DNA from: Bacteroidales bacterium
GTDB lineage: Bacteria; Bacteroidota; Bacteroidia; Bacteroidales; UBA932
Length of the DNA stretch: 52,274 nucleotides
Direction: 5' to 3'
Assembly: GCA_017549145.1 (NCBI GenBank)
Contig: JAFYVM010000054.1
Location: 1 to 52,274, forward strand
The stretch's first letter is position 1. Each line of letters begins with the position of its first letter. Under the pieces are notes generated by a model. That model had not been told where the DNA came from. It did no database searches and saw nothing but the letters and a program-made list of their open reading frames with translations. This document shows positions 34,991 to 43,630 of the stretch, in pieces. A program made the translations under genes and the position numbers.

Positions 34991-36457
34991 TTAGTTCAGA
35001 TTAGAATCATATGAACCAGGCTGGAGTTTCTCAACATTACGAGCCTGACCTCTATAGTCAACCTTAAAGCCTGCCTCTGTCACCCATTCATAGAATTTTA
35101 CACCAAGATTGGTATAACTTGAACTCATTGTAGGGTTAAAGCCCTTTACAGCGTCAAGGAGGGTTGCAAGAGTTACATAGTTAGTCATGATACCGGCAGG
35201 ATTATACATCCAGCACTCACCGTCAAATGTACCAGAAACTGGCTTGATAGCATCAGTAGCTGCTGGAGTATAGATAGTAGTAGCCTTATTGTTGTTATCA
35301 CCGTATCTGATAGCCTGATAGATGTTACCACCAAATGAAGTCACATCCGGTGCATCCACATTGATATTGATACCATAACCTGTAGACTTCTCTGTCATGA
35401 ATACGTTATTGACAAAGCGAGTACATTTTCCAGCCTTACTCTCGACGCGAAGAGCAAAATCAGTTCTGTCATTACTATCGAGAACGATAGTTGAGTTGCT
35501 GATAAAGAATGCACCACCACCGTTAACTACGCCGCACTCTCCGACATTATCCACAAATGTAGAGTTGTTGATGCAGAGGTGACCACCTGAAAGCTGGATT
35601 GCAGATCCGAACTTACCGGCAAGCTTGTTTCCTGTAAAGAGACATTTGTCAAAGAAACCGCACGCCTCGTCGCTATTGAATCTGACAGCACCACCACGAC
35701 CACCTTTGGTCTCAGCGTTATTGATGAACTTCGTATTCTTTGCTCTGTAATTTCCTGACTGTACAAGAACTGCAGGGCCACCGGCTACAGATGAGCTTAC
35801 ATTGTTGTCTGCACCTGTGATATTGTCTCTGAACTCACAATTAATTGTTGTTACAGAAGTTGAAAGTGGAAGTCCGTTGATGTAGATACCTGCACCAATC
35901 TGACCTGCAAGAGTTGCAGATGTCTCCTGATTGAGGTAACCATGGCGGAAACTTACACCCTCAAACTGAATGTTACCACTTGTTACTTTAAAGATTCCGC
36001 AGTCACCATCGTCTGCTCTATTATTACCATTTACATCGCCTGAAATAATGGTAACATACTTTGCAGGATTCCAGTCAGTTGTGCTGTTTCCAGAGCTGGA
36101 TGCACTGAAACCGCCCTTTACATTGTAGATATCCTTAGTGATGGTAAGGCCTTCTCCTGCCTTGTTTGAAACTACATACTTACCCTCAGCAACATAGATT
36201 GGCTGTCTTGAAAGGTTCTGGTAGTTTGTAAGCAGGTCGAACAAGCCTGTTGCATCCATTGCATTGTCCCAAGATGTACCGTCCATTGTACCTGCTCCGT
36301 GAACAGTCACATAAAACGGCATACTTCCTCCGATCTCCTCGTCAAGGTCGTCCTCAACCTCCTTGATAGGTGGAGCAACCATCGGATAGTATTTCTGGCA
36401 AGCCTCAGGTAGGATCATAAGCATTGCCAAAGCAAATATTTTGATGATATTCTTCAT
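34991..36457 (-). CDS. Beta-helix surface lipoprotein of the SusCD locus
   Basis: A 488-residue protein with signal MKNIIKIFALAMLMILPEAC; PEAC is an unusual but acceptable lipobox. The family head FYVTVHGAGTMDGTSWDNAMDATG starts near residue 48 with no extra N-terminal domain, so this is the minimal form of the four paralogues. An EF-hand-like loop DVNGNNRADDGD is near residue 145, followed by about ten beta-helix coils (CEFRDNITGADNN, GGAVRFNSDEACGFFDKCLF, NSTFVDNVGECGVVNGGGAFF) and the tail YTNLGVKFYEWVTEAGF...LQPGSYDSN. No catalytic residues can be assigned. It follows susD by 11 bp. A role as an extra surface glycan-binding protein, as SusE/F-type genes play in this position, is inferred. 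Confidence 0.82.
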   Translation of the reverse strand: MKNIIKIFALAMLMILPEACQKYYPMVAPPIKEVEDDLDEEIGGSMPFYVTVHGAGTMDGTSWDNAMDATGLFDLLTNYQNLSRQPIYVAEGKYVVSNKAGEGLTITKDIYNVKGGFSASSSGNSTTDWNPAKYVTIISGDVNGNNRADDGDCGIFKVTSGNIQFEGVSFRHGYLNQETSATLAGQIGAGIYINGLPLSTSVTTINCEFRDNITGADNNVSSSVAGGPAVLVQSGNYRAKNTKFINNAETKGGRGGAVRFNSDEACGFFDKCLFTGNKLAGKFGSAIQLSGGHLCINNSTFVDNVGECGVVNGGGAFFISNSTIVLDSNDRTDFALRVESKAGKCTRFVNNVFMTEKSTGYGININVDAPDVTSFGGNIYQAIRYGDNNNKATTIYTPAATDAIKPVSGTFDGECWMYNPAGIMTNYVTLATLLDAVKGFNPTMSSSYTNLGVKFYEWVTEAGFKVDYRGQARNVEKLQPGSYDSNLN

Positions 36458-36468
36458 AATTCTATGTA

Positions 36469-38235
36469 CTAAATTGTAGGATAACCAGGGTTCTGTTTCA
36501 GATAAGGATTCTGCTCAAGAGCAGGCTGAGTGATAGGGAAAAGTTCCCAATGCTTATCAGCATCCTGTGGCTTGTCCCACCATGCCTCCTGGAATCTTCC
36601 GAAACGGATAAGGTCTGTACGGCGACGGCTCTCCATGATGAACTCACGGCCCCACTCGTCAAGCATCTCTTCCATATTGAGAGCAACGCCACCCTCTGGC
36701 TGATACTTGATGTTGTTACCGAATGATGTGTAGTTACGTGCACGAACCTTATTCAAAAGCTTACCTGCCTCTGAAGCGTTGTTCAAACGAAGTTCGCACT
36801 CTGCCTGAGTGTAGTAAACCTCAGCAAGACGCATCTGAACGCAGTCAGACTCAATAAAGTAACCACCGTTGAATGAATAGAACGGATATTTCACACAGTA
36901 AAGGCAAGAGTTAAAGTCTCCGTTTGTCATGATGGATGCACCCTTTGAAGATACATCGATCTTTCCTTCCGGTGCCTTGCTGTTGAATGTACCGCACTGG
37001 TCGAGAAGATACATCTCGTAACCATCCTGTGACTTCACTTTCGATCCGTCAGCACATACGATATATCCTTCAAGCATGAACATACCCTCGCGAGAGTTGA
37101 TGCTGAGGTTCTTATACTGCATGAAACGACGGTCTCCAGGATATTTCTGGAACTTCTGTGTCACCATACCGAGCTTGTACGGATGGAGCTGACGTGGAAG
37201 CTGGTTGTCATAGCTAGGAGAAAGTGCATATTTAGGGTTTCTTGCACCATCACCTTCGATATCAAAGTACTTAGAGCTACCGTAAGGCATACCGCGACCG
37301 TAGATTGTACGGTAGTTGTTCTGCATATGCCAGCTTGTAGTTGCATAAGATGCAGGGAATGCGAAGATCACCTCATTACATGTCTCGTTGTTCCAGTCAA
37401 ATGGCTGATACCACTCCTCTGCGAGAGAATAGTTACCGTAGTCACCAGCGATGATCTTCTTGCAAAGGTCACGGCACTCAGCATACATAGGCTTTCCGAT
37501 CCAAACCTCAGCATTAAGGTAAAGTCTCATAAGAAGCACTGCTGCTGCACCCTTGGTAAACTGACCCTGACGGATAGAGTTTCCTGCATCACCTGTCTTA
37601 GTCTCAAGCTGCTCAAGACAGATATTAAGCTCTGAAACGATGTAGTTAAAGAGAACCTCAGGATCAACCTGCTTACGGTTCTCAGGTTTCATATTCTCAT
37701 CCGGGTTAGAAGTTGTTGTAAGGATACAGTGACGGAAATGGTTAAGAAGAACAACATAGCAGTATGCTCTCATTGTACGAAGCTGGCTGTTAAGTGCATC
37801 CCACTCAACCTGTGTCATTCCGAACTGATCAGGAGAAAGTCTTGCAAGGTCATCAAGTACAAGGTTACACTGTCCGATACCCTTATACATACTGTCCCAC
37901 ATCTTTGACCACTCTACTCCGTCTGTAATCTCACTGTAATTATGTCTGTGGAGGTCTTCCCATTTTCCACCGTCATACCAACCGTATGCACCACGTGAAA
38001 TAGTCACGAACTGGTCGCCGGTAAGCTCCTCATTCTGGAAGTAAGCACACACAGACTCAAAGATGTGCTCATGTGGACGGAAGACCGCATGAATCACGTC
38101 GGCGCGAGTCTGGTAGTAGTTACCTGACATGACCTGATCATATACATTCTCACCGAGGTCAGTACATGATCCCATAGTAAACACAGCCAATGCTGCAATC
38201 ACTACCTTATATATATATGATTGAAATCTTTTCAT
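36469..38235 (-). CDS. SusD/RagB-like lipoprotein of the GDPD locus
   Basis: A 588-residue SusD-family surface lipoprotein with lipobox FTMGSC (about Cys24). Typical elements are QLRTMRAYCYVVLLNHFRH in the N-terminal TPR-like region, QFTKGAAAVLLMRLYLNAEVW, YTQAECELRLNNASEAGKLL and, near the C-terminus, WGREFIMESRRRTDLIRFGRF followed by ITQPALEQNPYLKQNPGY. It lies 15 bp after the SusC stop and would cap that transporter. It is larger than the other SusD in the window, with longer loops between residues 290 and 450, which fits a bulkier or branched ligand. The ligand is unknown; the neighbouring phosphodiesterases suggest a phosphodiester-containing one. Confidence 0.93.
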   Translation of the reverse strand: MKRFQSYIYKVVIAALAVFTMGSCTDLGENVYDQVMSGNYYQTRADVIHAVFRPHEHIFESVCAYFQNEELTGDQFVTISRGAYGWYDGGKWEDLHRHNYSEITDGVEWSKMWDSMYKGIGQCNLVLDDLARLSPDQFGMTQVEWDALNSQLRTMRAYCYVVLLNHFRHCILTTTSNPDENMKPENRKQVDPEVLFNYIVSELNICLEQLETKTGDAGNSIRQGQFTKGAAAVLLMRLYLNAEVWIGKPMYAECRDLCKKIIAGDYGNYSLAEEWYQPFDWNNETCNEVIFAFPASYATTSWHMQNNYRTIYGRGMPYGSSKYFDIEGDGARNPKYALSPSYDNQLPRQLHPYKLGMVTQKFQKYPGDRRFMQYKNLSINSREGMFMLEGYIVCADGSKVKSQDGYEMYLLDQCGTFNSKAPEGKIDVSSKGASIMTNGDFNSCLYCVKYPFYSFNGGYFIESDCVQMRLAEVYYTQAECELRLNNASEAGKLLNKVRARNYTSFGNNIKYQPEGGVALNMEEMLDEWGREFIMESRRRTDLIRFGRFQEAWWDKPQDADKHWELFPITQPALEQNPYLKQNPGYPTI

Positions 38236-38250
38236 AATCGTACTCCTGAT

Positions 38251-41235
38251 TTAGAATCCCACCTGAAGGCCGAACACAAACTGGAATGCAGACGGATAGT
38301 AAGCTGCTGAACCGCCGAAAGTACCAGGTGTAAGTCCGTTGACCTCATATACCGATGGGTCAATGCCTGTAAACTTAGTTAAAGTATAAAGGTTGTTTGC
38401 ATTGAAGAATACGCGAACCTTATCAATAAACTTCTTATTGAGTTTCAAAGAATATCCTACAGACACATTATCAAGCTTGAGATAGTCTCCTGGCTCGAGG
38501 AAGTAGTCTGAAATAACGTTCTTACCAGAGGTAATGTGAGCGTTTCTGGAATATGCTGAAACCAAAAGGTTAGTATTCATACTCTGGAGTCCATAATAGA
38601 AATCATGAACATTGAAGATCTGGAAACCAGCTGCACCACGAAGTGAGAAGCTGAAGTCAAAATCATAAAGCTTGAAGCTTGATGTGATAGAGCCTGTGAA
38701 CTTAGGGAGACCATTACCAGTTACAGTCTTGTCCTCCTCAGTACCCTGAGATACTGGGATAACATTGTTATTCTTGTCGAAGATCAACCAGTCACCTGAG
38801 TTATCAACACCAGCATAACGATAAGTGAAGTAGTTACCTACTCTCTGACCTTCCTCGATTCTCTGAAGAGATCCCGGGTTATTAGGGTTCTCCATTGTAC
38901 ATGTCGAATAGTAGCTCTGGCCCTGATAGAGGTCATTTGAGAATGAGAGGAACTTATTGTCACTAGTTGCTCCAACAACGGTGAGATCCCAATTGAAGTT
39001 CTCCTTTCTGATTGCGTTCACTGTGATATCGAACTCGATACCCTGGTTACGCATTGTACCCACGTTGGCGTAGATCTTATTGAAGAGGTTTGGTGGTACA
39101 GGTACATCATACTCACCAAGAAGGTCTGTCTGATATCTGAGGAAGTAGTTGAGGGATCCGCTTAAACGGTGGTTGAACATTGAGAAGTCAACACCGAAGT
39201 TCTGGTTATGACCCTTCTCCCAACGGAGATCGGCATTAACGTTCTTACTAGGTCCCCAAACCTTGAAGCGCTCGCCCTGATACTCGTAGTATCCGAATGA
39301 ACGGTATGTTGCAAGTGACTGATAGTTACCGAAATCCTGGTTACCTGTCACACCATAGTCATAACGTACCTTAAGGTCGTTAAGCCATGAAGATGCGCTC
39401 TGCATCCAAGGCTCGTCTGAAAGACGCCAACCGAGCGAAACTGCAGGGAAATATCCCCATTTGTGATTTGCTCCGAAACGTGATGAACCCTCATAACGGA
39501 GTGATGCAGACAACATGTAACGCTCTTTCCAGTCGTAGTTTACACGGGCAAAGAATGATATGAGAGTATGGTCATTCTTGTATGAGTCCATTCTTGTCTC
39601 ACCGTCTTCACCAGCCTTAAGACCTGAGCCGAGATCATTGAATGTCAAAAGATCAGAGTCGAAGTTCTGGTTAGAAGCAGACATACCGCTTGCAACTCCA
39701 TAGTTCCAGCTGTAACCAGCCATTGCGCGGATCTGGTGTCCCTGGATCTTTGTAGAGAAGTTAGTCACCCACTCAAGGTTTGTGTCAGTGCTGGTATCAT
39801 AAGATCTTGATGCACTACCCTGGATGGCGTTATTGATGTTAGAAGCATAAGTTGAAGGTGTGAAATAACCTCCGAACTTATCTACAAGTTTCTGAGAGAC
39901 TGAGAGGACAGACTTAAGAGTCATATTATTGTTCTTCGGAGTGAACAAAGGAAGGATGTTGATTCCTGCACTTGCATTCCACTCGAGAAGTTTGATCTCA
40001 GTCATATCGATTTCCTCACTCATCTGCTCAATGATGTTGTAACCAGGCTCTGCTGAAGGCCATGCATAGAAGCCGTTCTTTGTGTTATCATCATAGATCG
40101 GATTTGTAGGGTTGTTAAGCAATGCGTTCTTGAACACTGATCCAGCACTCTTGTTTCTCTTGATGATACGTGGAGTCACGCTGGCAGTGAATGTAAAGAG
40201 GCCATCCTTTGTTGTGTGAGAAACGTTTGCTCTTGCACCATACTCCATACGGTCTGAACGAAGGTCAATACCCTCAGCGTCACGGAAGTCAGCAGTTACA
40301 CGATAGTTAGTCTTTGCATTACCACCTGAGAGTGTAAGAGTGTGCATATGCTGCATTCCGACCTGAGTAGCTGCATCGAACCAGTCAGTGTTACCACCCT
40401 TGTCAGACAGAGGGTTGAGAACGCATCGGTAAGCGCGGAACTGGTCGGCATTAAGCATCTTGAGCTCTCTCTTTGCTACATTCATAGTGAATGATGCGCT
40501 ATACTGAGTGTGTACATTTCCGTCCTTGGTTCCCTTCTTAAGATTGACGAGGATAACACCGTTACTTCCTCGTGTACCGTAGATTGCAGATGCAGCACCG
40601 TCCTTAAGTACATCGATAGACTCAATATCTGCAGGGTTGATGTTTGTCATATCACCACCAGGAATACCGTCGATCACGTAAAGAGGACCTGTTCCGGCAC
40701 TTCTAGATGAGACACCACGAATCTGAATTGAACCCTGGCTATTAGGGTCAGCAACTGCTGTATTAGTTACAGACACACCTGAAACCTTACCCTGAAGGAG
40801 CATTCTAGAGTCCAATGAGGTAACATGGTTAAGGTCTTCTGCTCCGACGTGAGAGATAGCTGATGTCATCTCCTTTCTTGTCATGGAACCGTAACCGATT
40901 ACCACAACCTCGTCGAGGGAAGTTGTTTCCTGCTGAAGAACAACGCGAAGATTTGTCTGACCATTGTAAGGGACATCCTGAGTCGCGAATCCGATGTACG
41001 AAACGCGAAGGGTCTGGCCATTTTCTACTGAAATTGTGAAATTACCATCAAGATCGGTAACCTCACCCTTGTTGGTTTCAACGACGAAAACGGCTGCACC
41101 AATAATTGGCTCGCCGTCTTGGTCAATCACAACACCTTTTAGAGTCTGCTGCTGAGCATGCGCATGTATTCCAAAAGACAGGAACATTGCAGCTGCTGCA
41201 GCTAAACACAGACCTATTCTGTGAAATAACTTCAT
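38251..41235 (-). CDS. SusC/RagA-like TonB-dependent transporter of the GDPD locus
   Basis: A 994-residue TonB-dependent outer-membrane transporter. The signal peptide ends IHAHAQQ near residue 28; a carboxypeptidase-regulatory-like domain spans about 30-115 (LKGVVIDQDGEPIIGAAVFV); the TonB-box/plug start is LDEVVVIGYGSM; the plug contains LKDGAASAIYGTRGSNGVILV; the barrel ends FQFVFGLQVGF. It lacks an STN domain, so regulation through an anti-sigma partner is not expected, and none is encoded nearby. It is 25 bp downstream of the GDPD lipoprotein gene and 15 bp upstream of susD, within a five-gene minus-strand run. The transported product is presumably released by the surface phosphodiesterases. 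Confidence 0.95.
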   Translation of the reverse strand: MKLFHRIGLCLAAAAAMFLSFGIHAHAQQQTLKGVVIDQDGEPIIGAAVFVVETNKGEVTDLDGNFTISVENGQTLRVSYIGFATQDVPYNGQTNLRVVLQQETTSLDEVVVIGYGSMTRKEMTSAISHVGAEDLNHVTSLDSRMLLQGKVSGVSVTNTAVADPNSQGSIQIRGVSSRSAGTGPLYVIDGIPGGDMTNINPADIESIDVLKDGAASAIYGTRGSNGVILVNLKKGTKDGNVHTQYSASFTMNVAKRELKMLNADQFRAYRCVLNPLSDKGGNTDWFDAATQVGMQHMHTLTLSGGNAKTNYRVTADFRDAEGIDLRSDRMEYGARANVSHTTKDGLFTFTASVTPRIIKRNKSAGSVFKNALLNNPTNPIYDDNTKNGFYAWPSAEPGYNIIEQMSEEIDMTEIKLLEWNASAGINILPLFTPKNNNMTLKSVLSVSQKLVDKFGGYFTPSTYASNINNAIQGSASRSYDTSTDTNLEWVTNFSTKIQGHQIRAMAGYSWNYGVASGMSASNQNFDSDLLTFNDLGSGLKAGEDGETRMDSYKNDHTLISFFARVNYDWKERYMLSASLRYEGSSRFGANHKWGYFPAVSLGWRLSDEPWMQSASSWLNDLKVRYDYGVTGNQDFGNYQSLATYRSFGYYEYQGERFKVWGPSKNVNADLRWEKGHNQNFGVDFSMFNHRLSGSLNYFLRYQTDLLGEYDVPVPPNLFNKIYANVGTMRNQGIEFDITVNAIRKENFNWDLTVVGATSDNKFLSFSNDLYQGQSYYSTCTMENPNNPGSLQRIEEGQRVGNYFTYRYAGVDNSGDWLIFDKNNNVIPVSQGTEEDKTVTGNGLPKFTGSITSSFKLYDFDFSFSLRGAAGFQIFNVHDFYYGLQSMNTNLLVSAYSRNAHITSGKNVISDYFLEPGDYLKLDNVSVGYSLKLNKKFIDKVRVFFNANNLYTLTKFTGIDPSVYEVNGLTPGTFGGSAAYYPSAFQFVFGLQVGF

Positions 41236-41260
41236 GATTGATATAGGGTTATTAGTTTGA

Positions 41261-42361
41261 TTATCTTAGTCCTTTACCTTTGAGGTATGGAATGAGTTCG
41301 TCTGAAATATCCGACTGGATAACGCGAACGTCAGGATATGTCTTAAGGAGGTCATCAATCTTACCACCATTAAGGAAGTTCACGGTAGGAATCATACCGG
41401 CCTTCATAGCAGCACCCAGATTAGTAGACTTTCCTGGCTCATAGCTGCACTGGATGAAATATCCTGGTCCAGGAAGTGCTGAATAGTTTGAATGCCAAGG
41501 ATAAGCCTGAGCTGTAGGATCGATAGAAAGCACCTCATTCACTTTCTCAACAGAGTTGCAATAGAAGAGGGTCTGTCCCATCATATCCAACTTTTCTACG
41601 ACAGACATTACATCAGCAGTAGATGCTGTTCTTGGAGAGTAGTCGAGATTGACATAGATCTTTCCACGTGCAGCCTTGAGGAACTCCTCAAGAGTAGGCA
41701 TAGTCATGTCAGTAACAACACCTTTGCGATCCTTAAGCTTATAGCTCTTGATCTGCTCCAAAGTCATCTTAGTGATATCACCAGTTCCGTTTGTTGTTCT
41801 GTTGATTGTCTGGTCATGGCAGATTACCACATGACCGTCAGCTGTGATATGAGTATCGGTCTCGATAAACTCAACTCCTGCTGCGATACAAGCCTCGACT
41901 GCAGCAATAGAGTTTTCAGGAATGCTTGTGTTTGTTGTGTTAGCTCGGTGAGCCATTACGAGCACCTTGTCATAACCAGGAGTAGTCATTTCTTTAACGA
42001 GCTCTGAAATCGCTCTGAGCGGATAAACCAGGATTCTCTTTTCGATGGTCTGACCCATTGCGGTTACCTTGATGTGGTAAGCGCCATCCGGCTGACCAGA
42101 AGAAGGTTCTTCATACTTGTGAGTAGCAGCTACAGGTCCAAGTACAGATACTGGAGTAGAGCCATCACCGAAATCTACAACGACCTCAACATCTTTCTCA
42201 ATGTTTCTGTAAGCTACGGAAATCTGCTCCATTCTCATAGCTCTGAGAGGTGCGTCAACATACGGTGTTCCTTGCAGAACTTGATTCTCCTCACAAGAAA
42301 CCAGGCTACCAGAAATAAGGCACACCAGGCACACGAAGAGAAGAGGAAAAATTTTCTTCAT
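41261..42361 (-). CDS. Glycerophosphodiester phosphodiesterase lipoprotein with PKD-like domain
   Basis: A 366-residue lipoprotein (lipobox LVSC, about Cys23, followed by Glu-Glu, which favours surface export in Bacteroidetes). Residues 35-115 are PKD-like (VVDFGDGSTPVSV). Residues 130-366 are a complete GDPD barrel: MAHRANTTNTSIPENS with His138, EFIETDTHITADG with Glu167 and Asp169, CHDQTINRTT with His182, VNLDYSPRTAST, and IQSDISDEL near the end. The family hydrolyses glycerophosphodiesters to glycerol-3-phosphate and an alcohol with a divalent metal. The same PKD-GDPD block is found, clearly homologous, inside the 1073-residue protein of this locus. It is the first gene of the SusCD operon, with a -7 promoter element upstream. 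Confidence 0.93.
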   Translation of the reverse strand: MKKIFPLLFVCLVCLISGSLVSCEENQVLQGTPYVDAPLRAMRMEQISVAYRNIEKDVEVVVDFGDGSTPVSVLGPVAATHKYEEPSSGQPDGAYHIKVTAMGQTIEKRILVYPLRAISELVKEMTTPGYDKVLVMAHRANTTNTSIPENSIAAVEACIAAGVEFIETDTHITADGHVVICHDQTINRTTNGTGDITKMTLEQIKSYKLKDRKGVVTDMTMPTLEEFLKAARGKIYVNLDYSPRTASTADVMSVVEKLDMMGQTLFYCNSVEKVNEVLSIDPTAQAYPWHSNYSALPGPGYFIQCSYEPGKSTNLGAAMKAGMIPTVNFLNGGKIDDLLKTYPDVRVIQSDISDELIPYLKGKGLR

Positions 42362-42405
42362 ATTTTATGTTATTTTAGTGTTAAATCAATAGTGGTTAAA
42401 TCACG

Positions 42406-42413
42406 CAAATATA
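42406..42413 (-). promoter_or_regulatory. Candidate -7 element of the GDPD-SusCD operon
   Basis: TATATTTG on the minus strand (42413-42406), with a predicted start about 35-40 nt before the GDPD ATG. A TTG at standard spacing is not evident, so this operon may depend on an activator. Confidence 0.45.
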
Positions 42414-42457
42414 CACAAAATATTACAATTCCCTCGACCTTTATAACATCAAACTGC

Positions 42458-43111
42458 TTATTCCGGCCAGACAAAATGAGAATTTATAGACTCTCCCCCA
42501 TCAACAATAATGCTCTGACCTGTTGCGAATTTATTTTCGACTGTCAGGAAGTATGCCCACTGCGCAATTTCCTGAACGCTGGCCCATCTTTTAAGTGGAG
42601 TCTGGCCCATGATTTCGTCCCAAAGAGCAGGGTCATTTACCACACAATCATTTAGTGGAGTGAGTACTCCACCCGGATCAAGACTATTGCATGTGGCCCC
42701 ATAAGCAGCAACGCGAAGAGCAACGTTCTTGGTGTAGGCAATCACACCTCCCTTGCTTGCGCAATATTCCGGAAATTCGGAGCCAGTATGACCACTGGCG
42801 GAACCGATATTCAAAACCGACTTGATTCCTTTGCGGACTCCATACTTTTCAGTGACTTTGATAAGCGACTTAAGGTTGATATCAATATCATCCTCGTTCT
42901 GAGTTCCTGCGTTGTTGATCAGAATGTCAACATCATCAATCTCAGGGAAAGACGCCCAATCACGGACATCACAGACATAATGAGTGTAGTCTTCACTGTC
43001 AATCGCTGACGCCTGTCTGTCAATTCCGACAACACTATGTCCCTTTTCCAAGAAAAGCTCTGCGACTCCCTTTCCAATTCCCTGCGATGTACCTGTGATC
43101 AAAACTTTCAT
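42458..43111 (-). CDS. Short-chain dehydrogenase/reductase
   Basis: A cytosolic NAD(P)-dependent oxidoreductase of about 217 residues from the ATG at 43111 (an upstream ATG at 43153 adds 14 unlikely residues). It has the Rossmann glycine motif TGTSQGIGKG at the N-terminus, an acidic VVGIDRQ after strand two (suggesting NAD preference), NNAG, the catalytic Ser in NIGSASGHTG and YCASKGG as the YxxxK motif, and the C-terminal QSIIVDGGES of classical SDRs. The substrate is unknown. It ends about 100 bp before the GDPD gene on the same strand, but promoter-like sequence in between suggests separate control. Confidence 0.92.
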   Translation of the reverse strand: MKVLITGTSQGIGKGVAELFLEKGHSVVGIDRQASAIDSEDYTHYVCDVRDWASFPEIDDVDILINNAGTQNEDDIDINLKSLIKVTEKYGVRKGIKSVLNIGSASGHTGSEFPEYCASKGGVIAYTKNVALRVAAYGATCNSLDPGGVLTPLNDCVVNDPALWDEIMGQTPLKRWASVQEIAQWAYFLTVENKFATGQSIIVDGGESINSHFVWPE

Positions 43112-43630
43112 ATCAAAATCATTTAGTTTGACAAAAATAGAAATTATATCCAAAACTGCACATCATCATTTTAACACATCGTTCACTCAACTTGCTAGTT
43201 GAAAGGCTGGGCACAAAAGGGCTGCTTTTGTGGACAAGGGTTCAAAACGAGGGAGGGTGTAATGCTAGGGAAAGTACACTATACGAAAAAACCTCAATAG
43301 AATGAATTCTACTGAGGTTTTCTGTGGTGCCACCGGCTTGCAAACTTGATACTTCCTGCAACTATTTTCTATATCAAATTCAATTCTTACACCCTATTTG
43401 TTACTTCCTGCAATTAAATGGAGTAAAAAATCAGTTATACATATAGTTATACACATGGTCTCATCATGAAATTCCAAACCAATAAATTTACTTTGATTAA
43501 GTAATAAATATTTATCTTAGCGAAAGCGTATCAGCACCATAATGAGCCAACAACAAATTCCTTATCATTTATAATTAGTTCATTTGGTGCTGTGCTCATG
43601 ATTTTGTGGTTACTCTCCAATTTTCATAAA
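43112..43630. other. Non-coding junction between the chromosome and the island-like region
   Basis: No convincing gene in about 520 bp. It holds a small hairpin with 8-bp arms (cacaaaag at 43212-43219, cttttgtg at 43225-43232), a terminator at 43290-43319, a 12-bp direct repeat tacttcctgcaa at 43350-43361 and 43402-43413, and a tandem pair agttatacatat / agttatacacat at 43433-43456. The repeats could mark a recombination boundary, but I see no second copy near the recombinase gene. Confidence 0.5.
43290..43319 (-). terminator. Rho-independent terminator downstream of the defence-like operon
   Basis: Arms aacctcaatagaat (43290-43303) and attctactgaggtt (43306-43319) pair with one mismatch around a 2-nt centre. 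On the minus strand they are followed by a run of six T (tttttt then cgtatag). It lies about 310 bp beyond the DUF262 stop. Confidence 0.75.

Noticed and set aside
42074-42655. Plus-strand open frame across the GDPD start and the SDR end
   Set aside because: It covers two real minus-strand genes and the promoter between them; no domain is visible.
43320-43420. tRNA or tRNA fragment used as an attachment site
   Set aside because: The ggtgccacc string suggested a tRNA 3' end, but no cloverleaf or T-arm sequence could be built around it on either strand.
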